A stretch of 64,000 nucleotides of DNA from positions 16,727-80,726 of the forward strand of contig NZ_RQYN01000006.1 in assembly GCF_003860135.1 (NCBI RefSeq). The letters are read 5' to 3'. Shown here piece after piece: positions 44,761 through 54,018 of the stretch. How positions within the stretch are numbered: the stretch's first letter is position 1; the number at the start of each line of letters is the position of its first letter. A program made the translations under genes and the position numbers. Below the pieces are notes generated by a model that had not been told where the DNA came from, made no database searches, and saw nothing but the letters and a program-made list of their open reading frames with translations. The stretch comes from Tannerella forsythia (lineage in GTDB: Bacteria > Bacteroidota > Bacteroidia > Bacteroidales > Tannerellaceae).

Positions 44761-45758
44761 CCCGCCATGGGTTGTTTATCGCGGATGATTTCTTCCACTC
44801 CGTCCATGATTTCGAACAGCTCCGACACGGTTTCGGCACGCAACATGGCGACCCGTGTCGGTTTGAAATCGGGAATGCCTTTGAACAGAGGGGTTACAGC
44901 CAGATGACGACGGATATGGAGGATGCCGCGTCGTTCGTCAAGTCGTTCCACGCTTTGCCGAACCTGTCTTTTCAGGATATCGAGATACCATGCGAACGAT
45001 TCGGGGCGAAGCAGCTCGCCTGCCTGTAAAAAGTGTTTTACTTCGCGGAAAATCCACGGCCGTCCGATGCTCGCGCGTCCGATCATCACGCCGTCTACCC
45101 CGTAGCGCTCAAACGCTTCCTTGCAACGCTCGGCCGACGTAATGTCGCCGTTGCCGATAATCGGGATATGCATGCGCGGATTCTCTTTTACGGCGCCGAT
45201 AAGCGTCCAGTCCGCTTCGCCAGTGTACATCTGCGCTCGTGTGCGTCCGTGAATCGTGAGGGCTACGATGCCACAGTCCTGTAGTTGCTCGGCCAGTTCG
45301 ACGATGATGCGATGATCGGCATCCCAGCCGAGACGCGTCTTCACCGTTACCGGAATGTTTACGGCTTTCACTACGGCACGCGTAATTTCAAGCATCAGCG
45401 GAATGTTGCGCAACATGCCCGCGCCGGCACCCTTATTGGCCACTTTCTTTACCGGGCAACCGAAATTGATGTCGAGAACATCGGGACGTGCGGCCTCACA
45501 AATCCGTGCGGCTTCGACCATGGGCATCACTTCGCGGCCGTAGATTTGTATTGCCACGGGGCGCTCTTCGTCCGAGACTCTAAGTTTCTCTTCCGTCTTG
45601 CTGACCTGACGGATCAGCGCATCGCTCGATACAAATTCGGTATAGACCATATCCGCCCCGAATTGCTTACACATCAGACGAAACGAAATATCCGTCACAT
45701 CTTCCATCGGTGCCAGCATGACCGGCCGTTCTCCCAAATCTATCGTTCCGATTTTCAT
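44754..45758 (-). CDS. dusB: tRNA-dihydrouridine synthase
   Basis: 334 residues, flavin-dependent. It reduces uridines in the tRNA D-loop with NADPH. The barrel starts VMLAPMEDVTDISFRLMCKQFGADMVYTEFVS. The catalytic cysteine is in DINFGCPVKKVANKGAGAG, and further motifs are TVKTRLGWD, LTIHGRTRAQMYTGEADW and PIIGNGDI..GVDGVMIGRASIGRPWIF. Its stop overlaps the convergent lamin-tail gene by 7 bp. A promoter is not obvious. Confidence 0.94.
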   Translation of the reverse strand: MKIGTIDLGERPVMLAPMEDVTDISFRLMCKQFGADMVYTEFVSSDALIRQVSKTEEKLRVSDEERPVAIQIYGREVMPMVEAARICEAARPDVLDINFGCPVKKVANKGAGAGMLRNIPLMLEITRAVVKAVNIPVTVKTRLGWDADHRIIVELAEQLQDCGIVALTIHGRTRAQMYTGEADWTLIGAVKENPRMHIPIIGNGDITSAERCKEAFERYGVDGVMIGRASIGRPWIFREVKHFLQAGELLRPESFAWYLDILKRQVRQSVERLDERRGILHIRRHLAVTPLFKGIPDFKPTRVAMLRAETVSELFEIMDGVEEIIRDKQPMAGQ

Positions 45759-45875
45759 CTTTTTCTCTCTTAAACGGTTGTAAAAGTAATGATTTTAATG
45801 CCTCCCGACAAAAACAACGTGCGTCGCAGAACGTATTTCCAAACTACGGGCATCAAAATCAATGCTCCAAACGAA

Positions 45876-46610
45876 TCAAATTTCTTCCAAAGCGTAATAT
45901 TGATAATCCCGCATCAAGGTACGGAGGAACGGCTCGTCCGGGATCGTAGTTTCGATCTTCAGAAAACTGCGAGCCTGTATCGCTAATTGATGAATGCGTA
46001 GCGAGCGTTTGTTTGTCCTGTCAGATAAGGTTTCAGCAATCAGGTTCATCTGTTCGAGCGACAGATTTTCGGCTTGCGGAAAGACCGGATGATAGTCTTC
46101 CGTCAAATGGCGCAGCTCGTGAAAGATCAACTGGATGCCCCGAAAATCTTTTTCCTTGATCACGAGGGTCCCACCGGCAAGATCGCCGAAGCGCTGGTTG
46201 TTACGTGTCAGGATGATCGGGATCAGGCCGATAAACGACATGTGCAGATCGACAAGAAGCAGCAGCCAGCGCAGCAGGTAGGCGGAGAAAGAAGGCGTAC
46301 TTCCGTCTTTCATCACGACACGTATGTTTGCCAGCTTTTTACCGGGCGATTGCCCTCGGTTAAATACTTCACAAAGGAGCGAATAACACACGGCGGGCAG
46401 ATAGCAGACGATTATCGCAAGCGACAGAACGATGTCCAGCTCTTTTATTTCCGTGAAATTGGTATAAAGACTGAACAAGAAAGAGATGACGAAGATGTAA
46501 GCGAACAGCAGAAGGGAGTCGATGGTTCGTGCCAGTATCCTGCTTCCGATGCTGGCGGGTTCCTGATCAATCTGTACGTACGAGTTCGTGATAATGCTTG
46601 AGTGTGCCAT
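45876..46610 (-). CDS. RDD-family membrane protein
   Basis: 244 residues. The RDD signature appears as SIGSRILARTIDSLLLFAYIFVISF, with further membrane segments and the GQSPGKKLANIRVV motif, and the last transmembrane region LLLLVDLHMSFIGLIPIIL..RFGDLAGGTLVI. The C-terminal ~90 residues are soluble. RDD proteins are poorly defined; a few act as ion antiporters. It is the last gene of the four-gene ketosynthase cluster, 30 bp after the small transporter. Confidence 0.82.
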   Translation of the reverse strand: MAHSSIITNSYVQIDQEPASIGSRILARTIDSLLLFAYIFVISFLFSLYTNFTEIKELDIVLSLAIIVCYLPAVCYSLLCEVFNRGQSPGKKLANIRVVMKDGSTPSFSAYLLRWLLLLVDLHMSFIGLIPIILTRNNQRFGDLAGGTLVIKEKDFRGIQLIFHELRHLTEDYHPVFPQAENLSLEQMNLIAETLSDRTNKRSLRIHQLAIQARSFLKIETTIPDEPFLRTLMRDYQYYALEEI

Positions 46611-46640
46611 TCGGTCGATGCTTCTTTGCTTGTTTTTCTC

Positions 46641-46994
46641 TTACCTTGTCAATAATACAACGCCGCCCATAATCAGGAGCACTCCGATCCACCGTGTGAG
46701 CGGAACGGTTTCGTGAAAAAAGAAGATCGCAGCCAGCGTACCGAAGATATAGCTGATACTGATCAGCGGGTAGGCTAATGACAAGGGGTAATGTTTTAGG
46801 ATATAAAACCAGATGAACGAAGCGGCCACCATTGACAAACCCGAAGCGAGAAGCTGCCAACTGAGCATGGCCTGACGGAAAAATTTCCACGTCCACGAAA
46901 AAGCCCCGATGTCGGCCATGGCGAATTTCAGGAAGATTTGTCCTGCCACCAGAAACAAGCACTGCACGGTCGAGCAGCAAAGTAATTTCAGCAT
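46641..46994 (-). CDS. Small EamA/SMR-like membrane transporter
   Basis: 117 residues, four hydrophobic segments (LLCCSTVQCLFLVAGQIFLKFA; LLASGLSMVAASFIWFYIL; SLAYPLISISYIFGTLAAIFFF; WIGVLLIMGGVVLLT), the size and spacing of SMR/EamA half-transporters (ArnE/ArnF-like). The 5' end overlaps the chain-length-factor gene by 7 bp. Members move lipid-linked or small amphipathic molecules; here a product of the neighbouring ketosynthases is a reasonable guess only. Confidence 0.75.
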   Translation of the reverse strand: MLKLLCCSTVQCLFLVAGQIFLKFAMADIGAFSWTWKFFRQAMLSWQLLASGLSMVAASFIWFYILKHYPLSLAYPLISISYIFGTLAAIFFFHETVPLTRWIGVLLIMGGVVLLTR

Positions 46995-48016
46995 GATGAC
47001 AAGAGAATGAAGGAGTGCGACTTATTTTTATAATGATTGTAGACGAGGATGCGTCTGACGTCGCGCAGGGGTTCCGTCTTTGCGCAAAGCAGGTGTGACG
47101 GTACTTCTTGGCGATGCAGGCAAGTGGCAGCGACATATACGCCTAATGCCGACGAAGTAAACGATTCGCCGAAGAGGTGTTTATATTGCATCATCGGACA
47201 ATGTTCGAAAAGACGTGCCCTTCCCTCATGATACACCGTATCGTTTTGTTGGTGTGTATTGACACCTGTCAATACCGCATTGATATCCTTCGACTCGCAA
47301 CCGGCCTTGGAAAGCAGTCTGTCGAGCGTTTCACGCATCTGGGCAGGCGTCGGGCGATACATCAGTTCCGCACCGTCGATGCGGCAGAGAGTCTGGGGAT
47401 TTCTTTCGTTGCCAAGCAGCATGCTGACGGCTGTTTCGCCGGCGAAACACTTGCCGGGTTCGAAGTCCCATCTCCCGATACGACCGAAGAAGCGGTAATA
47501 ATGCTCTGTCAGTTCATCGTATCCGCCGACGAGTGCCGTCCCGATTTTTCCTCTCTCGAATTGCAGGAGCGCATCGAGCAGGGCTTGATCGAATGACGTG
47601 CCGCGATGCACATACGTATTGTTGTATCCGTGACATTTCAGATCGATGGCAACCGTTGCGCTCAGGATATTATGTGTTGATTGCATGAAGAAGGTGGGCT
47701 GGAGGAATTGCTCGTTGTTCTCCATGATGGAAAGGAGGAACTGCTCCGTATTCGCGATACATCCGAGCCCTGTGCCGCTGATGATGGCTTCGGGCTTTTC
47801 GATGCCCGCGTCTTTAAGCGTTAGACGCGACACGACGACGGCGCGTTTGAGGAGCGTACACATACGGCGCGACATCAGGGGAGAAAGATAGTCCGAGAAT
47901 TGCGGATCGATTGTGGACACGTACTTCTCGGTGTATGTTATGGGATGCTCGAACCACTCGTCGGAGAGAGGTTGTTGCGCAGAGATTTGACGGGCTGATT
48001 GAATATAGACTGACAT
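46988..48016 (-). CDS. Ketosynthase-like chain-length factor (no active-site Cys)
   Basis: 342 residues with a ketosynthase fold (ISGTGLGCIANTEQFL, HNILSATVAIDLKCHGYNNTYVHRGTSFDQALLDALL, TGVNTHQQND, KHLFGESFTSSALGVYVAA). Where an active ketosynthase carries the nucleophile (TACSS), this protein reads VHRGTSF around residues 136-142, so it cannot load acyl chains. It matches the 'ketosynthase chain-length factor' group that forms heterodimers with an active partner in aryl-polyene, resorcinol and type II polyketide pathways. The active partner is encoded immediately upstream (6-bp gap). Product unknown. Confidence 0.83.
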   Translation of the reverse strand: MSVYIQSARQISAQQPLSDEWFEHPITYTEKYVSTIDPQFSDYLSPLMSRRMCTLLKRAVVVSRLTLKDAGIEKPEAIISGTGLGCIANTEQFLLSIMENNEQFLQPTFFMQSTHNILSATVAIDLKCHGYNNTYVHRGTSFDQALLDALLQFERGKIGTALVGGYDELTEHYYRFFGRIGRWDFEPGKCFAGETAVSMLLGNERNPQTLCRIDGAELMYRPTPAQMRETLDRLLSKAGCESKDINAVLTGVNTHQQNDTVYHEGRARLFEHCPMMQYKHLFGESFTSSALGVYVAATCLHRQEVPSHLLCAKTEPLRDVRRILVYNHYKNKSHSFILLSSC

Positions 48017-48022
48017 GAACGG

Positions 48023-49222
48023 TTAGCTTTTGGATAAGATGATCGAGGAGTCGTTGCCTCCGAAGCCGAACGAGTTCGAGAGAATGTGACGCAACGGACG
48101 TTCCGGTTCGGGGTTCGTTATCGGCATGAAGCTGTGCTCTTCGATTTGATTACGGAAGTTCAGGTTTACCGGCAGGAAGTTGTGTTCGAGGGCCAAGAGG
48201 GATACGATCGCTTCGATACTGCCCGCCGCACTTGTCGTATGTCCGGTATACGCCTTGACCGATGAAATCGGGGGTACCTGCTCTCCGAAGAGGCGCATGG
48301 CGGCCAGCCCTTCGGTCAAATCGTTGTTTGGGGTACCTGTGCCGTGCGCATTGAGGTGCCCGATGTCTTCGGGTCTCAGACTAGCATCGTCGAGGGCTCC
48401 TTTCATCGCCAGATAGGCACCGAGACCTTCCGGCGACGAGGCTGTCGGATGATACGCATCGCAGACATTGCTGTAGCCCGATATTTTGCCGATAGGCTTC
48501 ACGCCACGTAGCTGCGCCGTTTCTGCCGATTCGAGTACGAGGTATCCGGCGCCTTCGCCCAGGTTGATCCCCGCCCGGTCCCGGTCGAACGGACGACAGA
48601 TTTCACGGTCAAGAATCATCAACGTATTGAAACCGTTCACATGATAGCGTGAAAGGCATTCGCATCCGCCGGCTACGACGATATCGGCCCGTCCGTCACG
48701 AATCAGGTCGCATCCCATCATCAGGGTGTTCGCTGACGACGAACAGGCTGTCACGACAGTCGAGACCATGCCGAAGCATCCGAAGTAATCGGCAATCTGC
48801 TCCGTACACGAACCGCAATCGTTCAGTTCGATGTAAATGTTTTTCGAGTCGTTCGTAAGAAAATCGGTGTAATATCGCTCCGCCTTGTCCATCCCTCCGA
48901 CGGTGATACCCGAAAGAAATGCGATGCGCAACGTAGTAGATCCTTCGACCTGCGCCTGTTCCATCGCTTCGCGCACTGCCGGGATAGCCAACAACGACGA
49001 ACGTATAAATGCGTCCGAAGGCATCAGCCGCGACATCTCGCGCAACTCGCCATTGGCAAACTTCACTTCGCCCACGGGTAAGCCGGTATGGGTCGTTTGC
49101 AGGTATCGTACGGGAGCGACTCCTGTACGTCGGTTTCTCAGCGCGTCGAGCGTCTCCGCTTTACCGATCCCGATAGCCGAAACGATCCCCGCTCCGGTGA
49201 TATAAATTTCTTTCCTCTCCAT
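48023..49222 (-). CDS. Beta-ketoacyl-ACP synthase (FabF-like)
   Basis: 399 residues. The catalytic triad is complete: Cys160 in VVTACSSSANTL, His292 in NAHGTGTPNND and His327 in KAYTGHTTSAAGS. SFGFGGNDSSIIL closes the active site. It condenses malonyl-ACP with acyl-ACP. Pairing with an inactive partner gene, plus transporter and RDD genes, suggests a secondary-metabolite or specialised lipid role rather than housekeeping fatty acid synthesis. The minus-strand -7 box TATCTTTG is at 49282-49289. Confidence 0.9.
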   Translation of the reverse strand: MERKEIYITGAGIVSAIGIGKAETLDALRNRRTGVAPVRYLQTTHTGLPVGEVKFANGELREMSRLMPSDAFIRSSLLAIPAVREAMEQAQVEGSTTLRIAFLSGITVGGMDKAERYYTDFLTNDSKNIYIELNDCGSCTEQIADYFGCFGMVSTVVTACSSSANTLMMGCDLIRDGRADIVVAGGCECLSRYHVNGFNTLMILDREICRPFDRDRAGINLGEGAGYLVLESAETAQLRGVKPIGKISGYSNVCDAYHPTASSPEGLGAYLAMKGALDDASLRPEDIGHLNAHGTGTPNNDLTEGLAAMRLFGEQVPPISSVKAYTGHTTSAAGSIEAIVSLLALEHNFLPVNLNFRNQIEEHSFMPITNPEPERPLRHILSNSFGFGGNDSSIILSKS

Positions 49223-49281
49223 AAGTGGATTTATGACTTTATAGCCTGATACCTTGCCATTCTATTATGTAAAAAACGCGG

Positions 49282-49289
49282 CAAAGATA
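49282..49289 (-). promoter_or_regulatory. -7 box of the ketosynthase operon
   Basis: Exact TATCTTTG on the minus strand, 59 bp before the ATG of the first gene. Confidence 0.6.
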
Positions 49290-49384
49290 CGAAAAGATAC
49301 GGAAACTCCGGGAGAAGAGGAAATAGAACAAAGCCGATTACCTCAAACAGCCATTTTGCCCGACACCTTACAATATTCTATCAA

Positions 49385-50098
49385 CTAAGGCAAAGACTTA
49401 CATCTTTCAGAAACTACAAGTTTGTACCCCAATCCTCTTACGTTTAGAATTCTGATCCTCGGATCGCCCGAGAGACGTTTGCGCAATTTATAGATGAATA
49501 CATGTAAACTGTTTCGGTTATATAAGCTATCGTCGTTCCATAAGTCGTTCAGGATATCTTTTATCTCTACGACATTATTCATATTGATACACAATCGTTT
49601 CAATACCTCACATTCCAGATAGGAAAGCTCCTGCCTGTTTTCTCCGCGGGTTAACCATTGTGATTGAACATTCAAGAAATAACCTCCGATCGCAAAAAGT
49701 TCTTCTTTGATCTCCATCAGATTCGGTTTGTTGATTAAAGCTTTTATTCTCACAATCAGTTCGAGCATCTTGAAGGGCTTTTTCAGATAGTCGTTTGCCC
49801 CCAGATTGAACCCTTCAACAAGATCGCTTAACGAAGAACGCGCCGTCAGAAACAGTATCGGTGTCGTTTTATCCGTTTGCCGGATCTTTTTCACCATCTC
49901 AAAACCATCCATGTGTGGCATCATAACATCGGCTACAACGATGTCCGGCTTCTGTCGAAAGAAACAATCCAGTCCCTTCATCCCATCTGAGGCATGGATC
50001 AGCTCAAAGCCTTCCCCTTCTAAGGTATCCTTGATAATCATCGATAAAACGACTTCATCTTCTACAAGCAAAATACGAGTTTGATGTTTATTCTTCAT
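49385..50098 (-). CDS. OmpR-family response regulator
   Basis: 237 residues. The receiver domain has acidic D14 in LLVEDE, the phospho-acceptor D57 in VVADVMMPHMDGFE, T in LFLTARSS and K in YLKKPF. A winged-helix DNA-binding domain follows (LSYLECEVLKRLCINMNNVVEIKDILNDLWND...VFIYKLRKRLSGDPRIRILNVRGLGYKLV). The start overlaps the kinase stop (4 bp), so the pair is translationally coupled. Likely target: the divergent receptor gene at 51654 and its direct repeats. Confidence 0.93.
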   Translation of the reverse strand: MKNKHQTRILLVEDEVVLSMIIKDTLEGEGFELIHASDGMKGLDCFFRQKPDIVVADVMMPHMDGFEMVKKIRQTDKTTPILFLTARSSLSDLVEGFNLGANDYLKKPFKMLELIVRIKALINKPNLMEIKEELFAIGGYFLNVQSQWLTRGENRQELSYLECEVLKRLCINMNNVVEIKDILNDLWNDDSLYNRNSLHVFIYKLRKRLSGDPRIRILNVRGLGYKLVVSERCKSLP

Positions 50099-51501
50099 GC
50101 CTTGGGAATTTTTACGGTGAAAACAGTTCCTCGATTCGGACGGCTTCTGACGGTTACGCTTCCGCCGTGCATCGCAACCATCTGCCTGACGTAGAACAGC
50201 CCGAGTCCATATCCTTTTACATTATGGTGGTTACCTTTCGGCACCCGATAAAATTTGTCGAATATACGATCGACATGTTCGGCTCCGATACCGACACCGT
50301 AATCTCTAACTTCGAGAACGTCATATCCATCTTCCCGATAAGCCGAGAGCTCAATGACAACCTCTTCAGACGAATACTTGACGGCATTGTCTATCAGATT
50401 ACTTATAATGTTACTTAAATGAACGCTATCGGCATAAAAAGTCAGGTCTTGCGGCTCAATCATTGTCCGGAAAGTAATTGGTTTATTTGTTTTAAGCCGG
50501 TGTACGTTTTCCTGCTGATCAATCAACCTCGCTATGCTCAGGCTCTCTTTATTCACGGTAAAGGATTTTCTGTTTTCTATACTCATTGAGAGAATTTGTT
50601 CGACTAATCCGCTCAAACGAGTGAGTTGTTCCAGACAAATCCGAAGATACTTTTCACGCTTCATCCGATCTTCCCCCAGACGGAAGTTCAAAAGAGAATC
50701 TGCCGCAGAATAAGCCACTGCGATCGGGGTTTTTAGCTCGTGCGTCATATTATTTGTAAAGTCATCCTTCAGTTCTTCGAGTGTTTTCCGTTGCATGACC
50801 GTTTGTATGAGATACCAAAAAGCAAGACAAAGCAGAAGAATAATGAGAAAAGTTGAAAGCAGGATACCGGACATCTGCCGTAAGACAATCCCCGTAAGCG
50901 CCGGCATGATGATTCTGTAAGCATAACCGTGCTCGGAATCGAACAGATAAAGCACCATATTACTTCCCGACAGCTTGTGTCTTCCATTCCTGCACGACGT
51001 TCGGACTACAGTCTGCGTATTTACATCGAATATCTCGGAGTGGTATATTGTTGCGGGAACTTTTCTGTTTTTCAACTCTACATTCAACAAGCTGTCAAGA
51101 ACGTCCAGATTAACAGGCAATATGGAATCGATATTCTGATGAATTGTCGTCTTGATTTCTGTTACAAGCTTTTCGAGTAACGGAAACTGATTGCTTAACG
51201 ATTCCCTACGCTCTTGTGTAAGTTGTATTTGCTCTCCGATCATATTACGTCGGGTCGCGACCGAATCCTCGACAATATTTTTCTCGACGGAAATCGTTCG
51301 TCTTCCTTTGGTCTGGTGAGACAACTTTTCCAAACGCAGCTGTATCTCTTTTCCATCGGCATATTCTATACAGGCACGAACCGTTCGTTCCGTCTCTTCC
51401 GTAATGGAGGCGAACAGTCCTCTTAAAAAGAACAGATTAAAAACAAACAAGATGGATATACCAACGAGGATTGTCGCGATTATATTCTTAAATTGCCGCA
51501 T
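50095..51501 (-). CDS. Membrane sensor histidine kinase
   Basis: 468 residues from the ATG at 51501; an upstream in-frame ATG at 51561 would precede the promoter box. Two membrane segments (residues ~6-28 and ~211-233) bracket a ~180-residue extracytoplasmic sensor. The phospho-acceptor is H254 in FTNNMTHELKTPIAVAYSAAD. N-box IISNLIDNAVKYS, G1 DYGVGIG and G2 GYGLGLFYV follow. The first half of the sensor (SITEETERTVRACIEYADGKEIQLRLEKL) is helical. Signal unknown. Confidence 0.92.
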   Translation of the reverse strand: MRQFKNIIATILVGISILFVFNLFFLRGLFASITEETERTVRACIEYADGKEIQLRLEKLSHQTKGRRTISVEKNIVEDSVATRRNMIGEQIQLTQERRESLSNQFPLLEKLVTEIKTTIHQNIDSILPVNLDVLDSLLNVELKNRKVPATIYHSEIFDVNTQTVVRTSCRNGRHKLSGSNMVLYLFDSEHGYAYRIIMPALTGIVLRQMSGILLSTFLIILLLCLAFWYLIQTVMQRKTLEELKDDFTNNMTHELKTPIAVAYSAADSLLNFRLGEDRMKREKYLRICLEQLTRLSGLVEQILSMSIENRKSFTVNKESLSIARLIDQQENVHRLKTNKPITFRTMIEPQDLTFYADSVHLSNIISNLIDNAVKYSSEEVVIELSAYREDGYDVLEVRDYGVGIGAEHVDRIFDKFYRVPKGNHHNVKGYGLGLFYVRQMVAMHGGSVTVRSRPNRGTVFTVKIPKA

Positions 51502-51537
51502 GATGTTCGTTTTTCTCCGAATGAAAGCAAAGGTACG

Positions 51538-51545
51538 ATTCGTTT
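51538..51545 (-). promoter_or_regulatory. -7 box of the two-component operon
   Basis: Minus-strand TACCTTTG, 37 bp before the kinase ATG; it fixes the start at 51501. Confidence 0.6.
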
Positions 51546-51559
51546 TCGATACCTCCTTC

Positions 51560-51600
51560 ATCCGATAAGACTAAATAAGATTATATAAGGATCCGATAAG
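51560..51600. promoter_or_regulatory. Direct repeats ATCCGATAAG in the divergent promoter region
   Basis: ATCCGATAAG occurs at 51560-51569 and again at 51591-51600, same orientation, 31 bp apart (about three helical turns). They lie between the kinase promoter and the receptor start and are candidate binding sites of the adjacent OmpR-type regulator. Unproven. Confidence 0.5.
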
Positions 51601-51653
51601 GGAACGATTGAAAAATAGCACGCAACTTTGCGGCAAAATAACACAAGTACATC

Positions 51654-53942
51654 ATGAAAACAAAGTTCATTCTTATCACGTGCCTGCTTGGGCTTTCGTC
51701 TTTAAACGCGATCAACGGACAATATATAAAAGGCAAAGTATGTTCGCCTAACGGACTGCCGGTCGCGAACGCAACCATTATTATGCAGACTGTAGACTCG
51801 ATTTACGTACATTCAGCCTGCACCGATTCTCTCGGTCTTTTTCATCTACCATCCGATCTGACAGATTATCGATTAATCATCCACCATCTACTGTATGAGA
51901 CACATGAGGAACGTTGTTGCGGCCGACAAGAACGGTTGATTTATCTGAAAGAAAAAGATCATTCGCTCCAAGAAGTGATTGTGAAAGGCGCTCGCTCTCT
52001 CTTTCAACTGACAGATGGGAAGATCGTTTACGATATGCCTCTTCTGCTAAAAAACAAAGTTGTCGGCAATGTGTATGAGGCGTTGCTTCAATTGCCGGGT
52101 GTGAGAGAACAAGATGGTGCATTGGTTTTAGCCGGAGCCACGGGTGTTTCGATTTTGATCAACGGACAAACCGCTTCAATGCCTCTATACAATCTGATTG
52201 CATTGCTGAAGATGCTTCCGCAAAGCCAACTTGAATCGGCTGAGATTATGTACGGTTCCTCCCCCGAATACCATGTACGTGGAGCGTCCATCAATCTTAT
52301 CATGAAAGAACAAGCGAGAGAAAGAACGTTGGAGGGACAGCTAAATAGTACTTACTTTCAGAAACACGATGCGAGTTATACGGCAGGCGCTGCATTGCTC
52401 TATACGGCGACTCCGTGGAGCACGCATTTCAACTACTCGTACGATATAAACCATGAGAAGACAGGAGTTCATCTGTATGCTCACCATCCGTATCATGATC
52501 AGCCCAAAATAATCGAACAGTTTAATCGGGGTAGCAGAAGAGCAAACACGCATTACCTGCGCATGGGCGTAAATTACACCTTGCCGCATAAGACGAAATT
52601 AGCACTGACTTATACATCGCAGATAAAAACAGCGATACGTCACCGTGAATATTCGGAAGGAACATTTGCGCATTCCATCAATCATAAAACTAACCAGACT
52701 CCTGTACAACTGCACAATATCCTTTTAAGCTATACTTCCGACGGCGGAAAAGCAGGAGTAGAATATACTCACTATCATGATTACACTTCTCAAAATTACA
52801 GAGAGTACAGGAGTGCCAAGAACCGTGCTTTTATTACGAGACTCAGCCAACGAATCAACCAACTTCGTATTTTCGGCGACCGCAGCCATCCGGTTGGCTC
52901 ATGGACATTGAATTACGGAGCACAATATGCCTATGCTCACGACCGGAGTTACCAATGCTATAACCACGTCGAAAAGAGCGATGCCCCCTCCTCAAACTTC
53001 GACAGTCATCTTACAGAGCATACTGCCCAAGCCTATATCGGGATCAAGAAAACCATCGGCGACAAGTTCTCGCTATCCGCATCGCTGACCGGTGAATATT
53101 ACGAATTCGCCGAAGTAAAAGCATGGAGCGCTTTCCCTACTTTATCCGCCACGTATACGCCCTTCTCGTCTTACTTATTTCACCTTTCTTTCTCGTCCGA
53201 CAAAACCTATCCGGAATACTGGCAACTGCATGGTGGAAAAAGTTACCTCAACGGATATGCCGAAGTTCATGGCAATCGTTTTCTGAAGCCGTACCGCGAA
53301 TTTTCCGGACAGCTTAGCACGATCTTGAACAGAAGATATACCTTAACCCTTTACGGTAATTATCTGAAAGATTATTCCGCTCAATTACCTTATCAGGTGC
53401 CCAATCATCCGCTCCTAATCTATCAGGTCGTGAACTTTGATTATAAACGAACATTCGGTTTAAACATAATTCTTCCGTTCCGGATGGGACGGATATGGGA
53501 TGCCCGACTAACCGTCAACACATTTTATGACAAAGTCAAGAACTTGCATTTTCATGACCTCTCGTTCGAAAAAGAGAAATGTGTTTTATACTCCCGTCTG
53601 GATAATACTATTCGTCTATCTGCCAAGCCCGACATTAAACTGGAGATTGCAGGAGCGTATATTTCCAAGAGTATTCAAGGCCCGCTTGATTTGTCTGCTT
53701 TATGGAATGTCGATGCCGGCATCCAATGGTCTTTTTGGAACAATCGTGCGGAATTACGTTTGAAAGGTACCGATCTTTTTAATCGTTGGACACCGGACAT
53801 AGTAATGAGATATGCTTCACAAAACCTGCGAATGGACATTATCCCCGATTCTCGTACCGTTACGCTTTCGTTCACGCTTCGTTTGGGAGATTTCAAATCT
53901 TCGGAGAAGCGTATTGACTCTTCAAGATTCGGTACACACTGA
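51654..53942 (+). CDS. Outer-membrane beta-barrel receptor (TonB-dependent type)
   Basis: 762 residues. Signal peptide MKTKFILITCLLGLSSLNAINGQ. A carboxypeptidase-regulatory-like domain (residues ~24-105, GKVCSPNGLPVANATIIMQ) and a plug-like region (VYEALLQLPGVREQDGALVLAGATGVSILINGQ, ESAEIMYGSSPEYHVRGASINLIMK) precede a long barrel ending RTVTLSFTLRLGDF. It belongs to the CarboxypepD_reg/OMP beta-brl_3 type of TonB-linked proteins rather than the SusC group. The cargo is unknown. Divergent to the two-component system, which probably regulates it. Confidence 0.88.
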   Translation: MKTKFILITCLLGLSSLNAINGQYIKGKVCSPNGLPVANATIIMQTVDSIYVHSACTDSLGLFHLPSDLTDYRLIIHHLLYETHEERCCGRQERLIYLKEKDHSLQEVIVKGARSLFQLTDGKIVYDMPLLLKNKVVGNVYEALLQLPGVREQDGALVLAGATGVSILINGQTASMPLYNLIALLKMLPQSQLESAEIMYGSSPEYHVRGASINLIMKEQARERTLEGQLNSTYFQKHDASYTAGAALLYTATPWSTHFNYSYDINHEKTGVHLYAHHPYHDQPKIIEQFNRGSRRANTHYLRMGVNYTLPHKTKLALTYTSQIKTAIRHREYSEGTFAHSINHKTNQTPVQLHNILLSYTSDGGKAGVEYTHYHDYTSQNYREYRSAKNRAFITRLSQRINQLRIFGDRSHPVGSWTLNYGAQYAYAHDRSYQCYNHVEKSDAPSSNFDSHLTEHTAQAYIGIKKTIGDKFSLSASLTGEYYEFAEVKAWSAFPTLSATYTPFSSYLFHLSFSSDKTYPEYWQLHGGKSYLNGYAEVHGNRFLKPYREFSGQLSTILNRRYTLTLYGNYLKDYSAQLPYQVPNHPLLIYQVVNFDYKRTFGLNIILPFRMGRIWDARLTVNTFYDKVKNLHFHDLSFEKEKCVLYSRLDNTIRLSAKPDIKLEIAGAYISKSIQGPLDLSALWNVDAGIQWSFWNNRAELRLKGTDLFNRWTPDIVMRYASQNLRMDIIPDSRTVTLSFTLRLGDFKSSEKRIDSSRFGTH

Positions 53943-53985
53943 CAGTCTTCCCAACACGCCTATCCTCTGTTTCTCCGGAAATCCC

Positions 53986-53993
53986 TATCTTTG
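53986..53993 (+). promoter_or_regulatory. -7 box of recG
   Basis: Exact TATCTTTG, 25 bp before the ATG at 54019; it argues against any start further upstream. Confidence 0.65.
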
Positions 53994-54018
53994 CCTTTCG
54001 AACGGCTTACAGTTTGTA

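Noticed and set aside
53812..54018. Extended N-terminus for RecG
   Set aside because: It lies before the promoter box at 53986 and inside the receptor gene; RecG family length fits the start at 54019.
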